Position numbers and translations under genes: made by a program
The notes under the pieces: generated by a model
What the model was told of the DNA's origin: nothing
Database searches by the model: none
What the model saw: only the letters and a program-made list of their open reading frames with translations
From: Leptospiraceae bacterium
GTDB taxonomy: Bacteria; Spirochaetota; Leptospiria; Turneriellales; Turneriellaceae
Assembly (NCBI GenBank): GCA_016788945.1
Contig: JAEUSA010000040.1
Span: 1-6,681 of the forward strand
DNA: 6,681 nt
Direction: 5' to 3'
Shown: piece by piece, positions 6,380 through 6,681 of the stretch
Numbering within the stretch: the first letter of the stretch is position 1
Layout: each line of letters opens with the position of its first letter

Positions 6380-6681
6380 GCCGGCGTCCGCCCGAAATAG
6401 ACGCCAAGCTGCGCCGCATTCTATCGCAAAAAAATGCCCGCGGTGGCGAATTTTGTTTGCCTGCGCCCTCGGCACCCGATCAGACCTCGGTTGCCGCATT
6501 CAAACCTTATGACATCCGCCATGATTTTCCCGGATATAAAAAATATGCGCTTGAAATAGGCTGCGGCTGGGGGGAGTTTACGCGCGCGACGGCGGCGGCC
6601 GAACCGCAGACATTTTTTGTCGCGATAGAAAAAAAACTTGCGCGTGTCATCGCTTCGGGCCGCGAACAGCAGACGAGCCGC
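6376..6681 (+). CDS. trmB: Probable tRNA (guanine-N7)-methyltransferase TrmB, 3' end missing
   Basis: TrmB transfers a methyl group from S-adenosylmethionine to N7 of guanosine 46 in the variable loop of tRNA. The first 102 residues are visible and run off the window. The SAM-binding motif I is LEIGCGWGEF (59-68), followed 17 residues later by the acidic ribose-contact position in FVAIEKK (81-87, Glu85). This matches the EIGCGxGxF ... GIE pattern of the TrmB family. GTG at 6376-6378 is the first possible start after the in-frame stop at 6292-6294. It overlaps the stop of the regulator gene as GTGA, so translation is probably coupled. GAAGCGG just upstream is a weak ribosome site. The N-terminal 50 residues are not distinctive. 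The catalytic and tRNA-binding half is outside the window, so another Rossmann-fold methyltransferase is possible but less likely. Confidence 0.8.
   Translation, partial: MSRRPPEIDAKLRRILSQKNARGGEFCLPAPSAPDQTSVAAFKPYDIRHDFPGYKKYALEIGCGWGEFTRATAAAEPQTFFVAIEKKLARVIASGREQQTSR

Overview
This looks like ordinary bacterial chromosome with moderately high GC. It is densely coded and holds six protein genes, of which the first and last are cut by the window edges. I see no RNA gene, insertion sequence, CRISPR array, phage gene or origin. MurB shows a peptidoglycan-building bacterium. The mix of membrane-type glycerol-3-phosphate dehydrogenase, RsbW-like switch proteins and AAA-rich lysine codons in a GC-rich background would fit a spirochaete of the Leptospira/Turneriella group, but that is a weak guess and nothing here fixes the taxon.

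Layout. Bases 1-1426 (+) hold most of a family 1 glycoside hydrolase whose start lies upstream of the window. Converging on it, bases 1414-4018 (-) hold a two-gene unit, glpD then murB, with murB starting 7 nt after the glpD stop. A 109-bp gap (4019-4127) separates this unit from a divergent + strand operon: gltX (4128-5735), an RsbW-like HATPase protein (5732-6379) and the start of a trmB-like tRNA methyltransferase (6376-6681, cut). Both junctions in the second operon are 4-nt stop/start overlaps (ATGA and GTGA), so the three genes are probably co-transcribed and translationally coupled.

Function. The right-hand operon joins tRNA charging (GluRS) and tRNA modification (probable m7G46 methyltransferase) to a regulatory ATP-binding protein of the anti-sigma/serine kinase type. 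The left-hand unit joins glycerol phosphate oxidation to cell-wall precursor synthesis. The glycosidase is probably a separate catabolic gene.

The most unusual item is a stretch of about 51-54 nt inside gltX (4609-4662). It is rich in inverted and direct repeats, uses codons unlike its surroundings, and adds about 17 residues to GluRS at a point where homologues have a short turn. It looks like a small palindromic element tolerated in frame inside a housekeeping gene. Other points are a changed nucleophile motif in the glycosidase, the lack of Shine-Dalgarno sequences at both divergent starts, and the regulator embedded in a tRNA operon. I found no convincing new multi-gene system.
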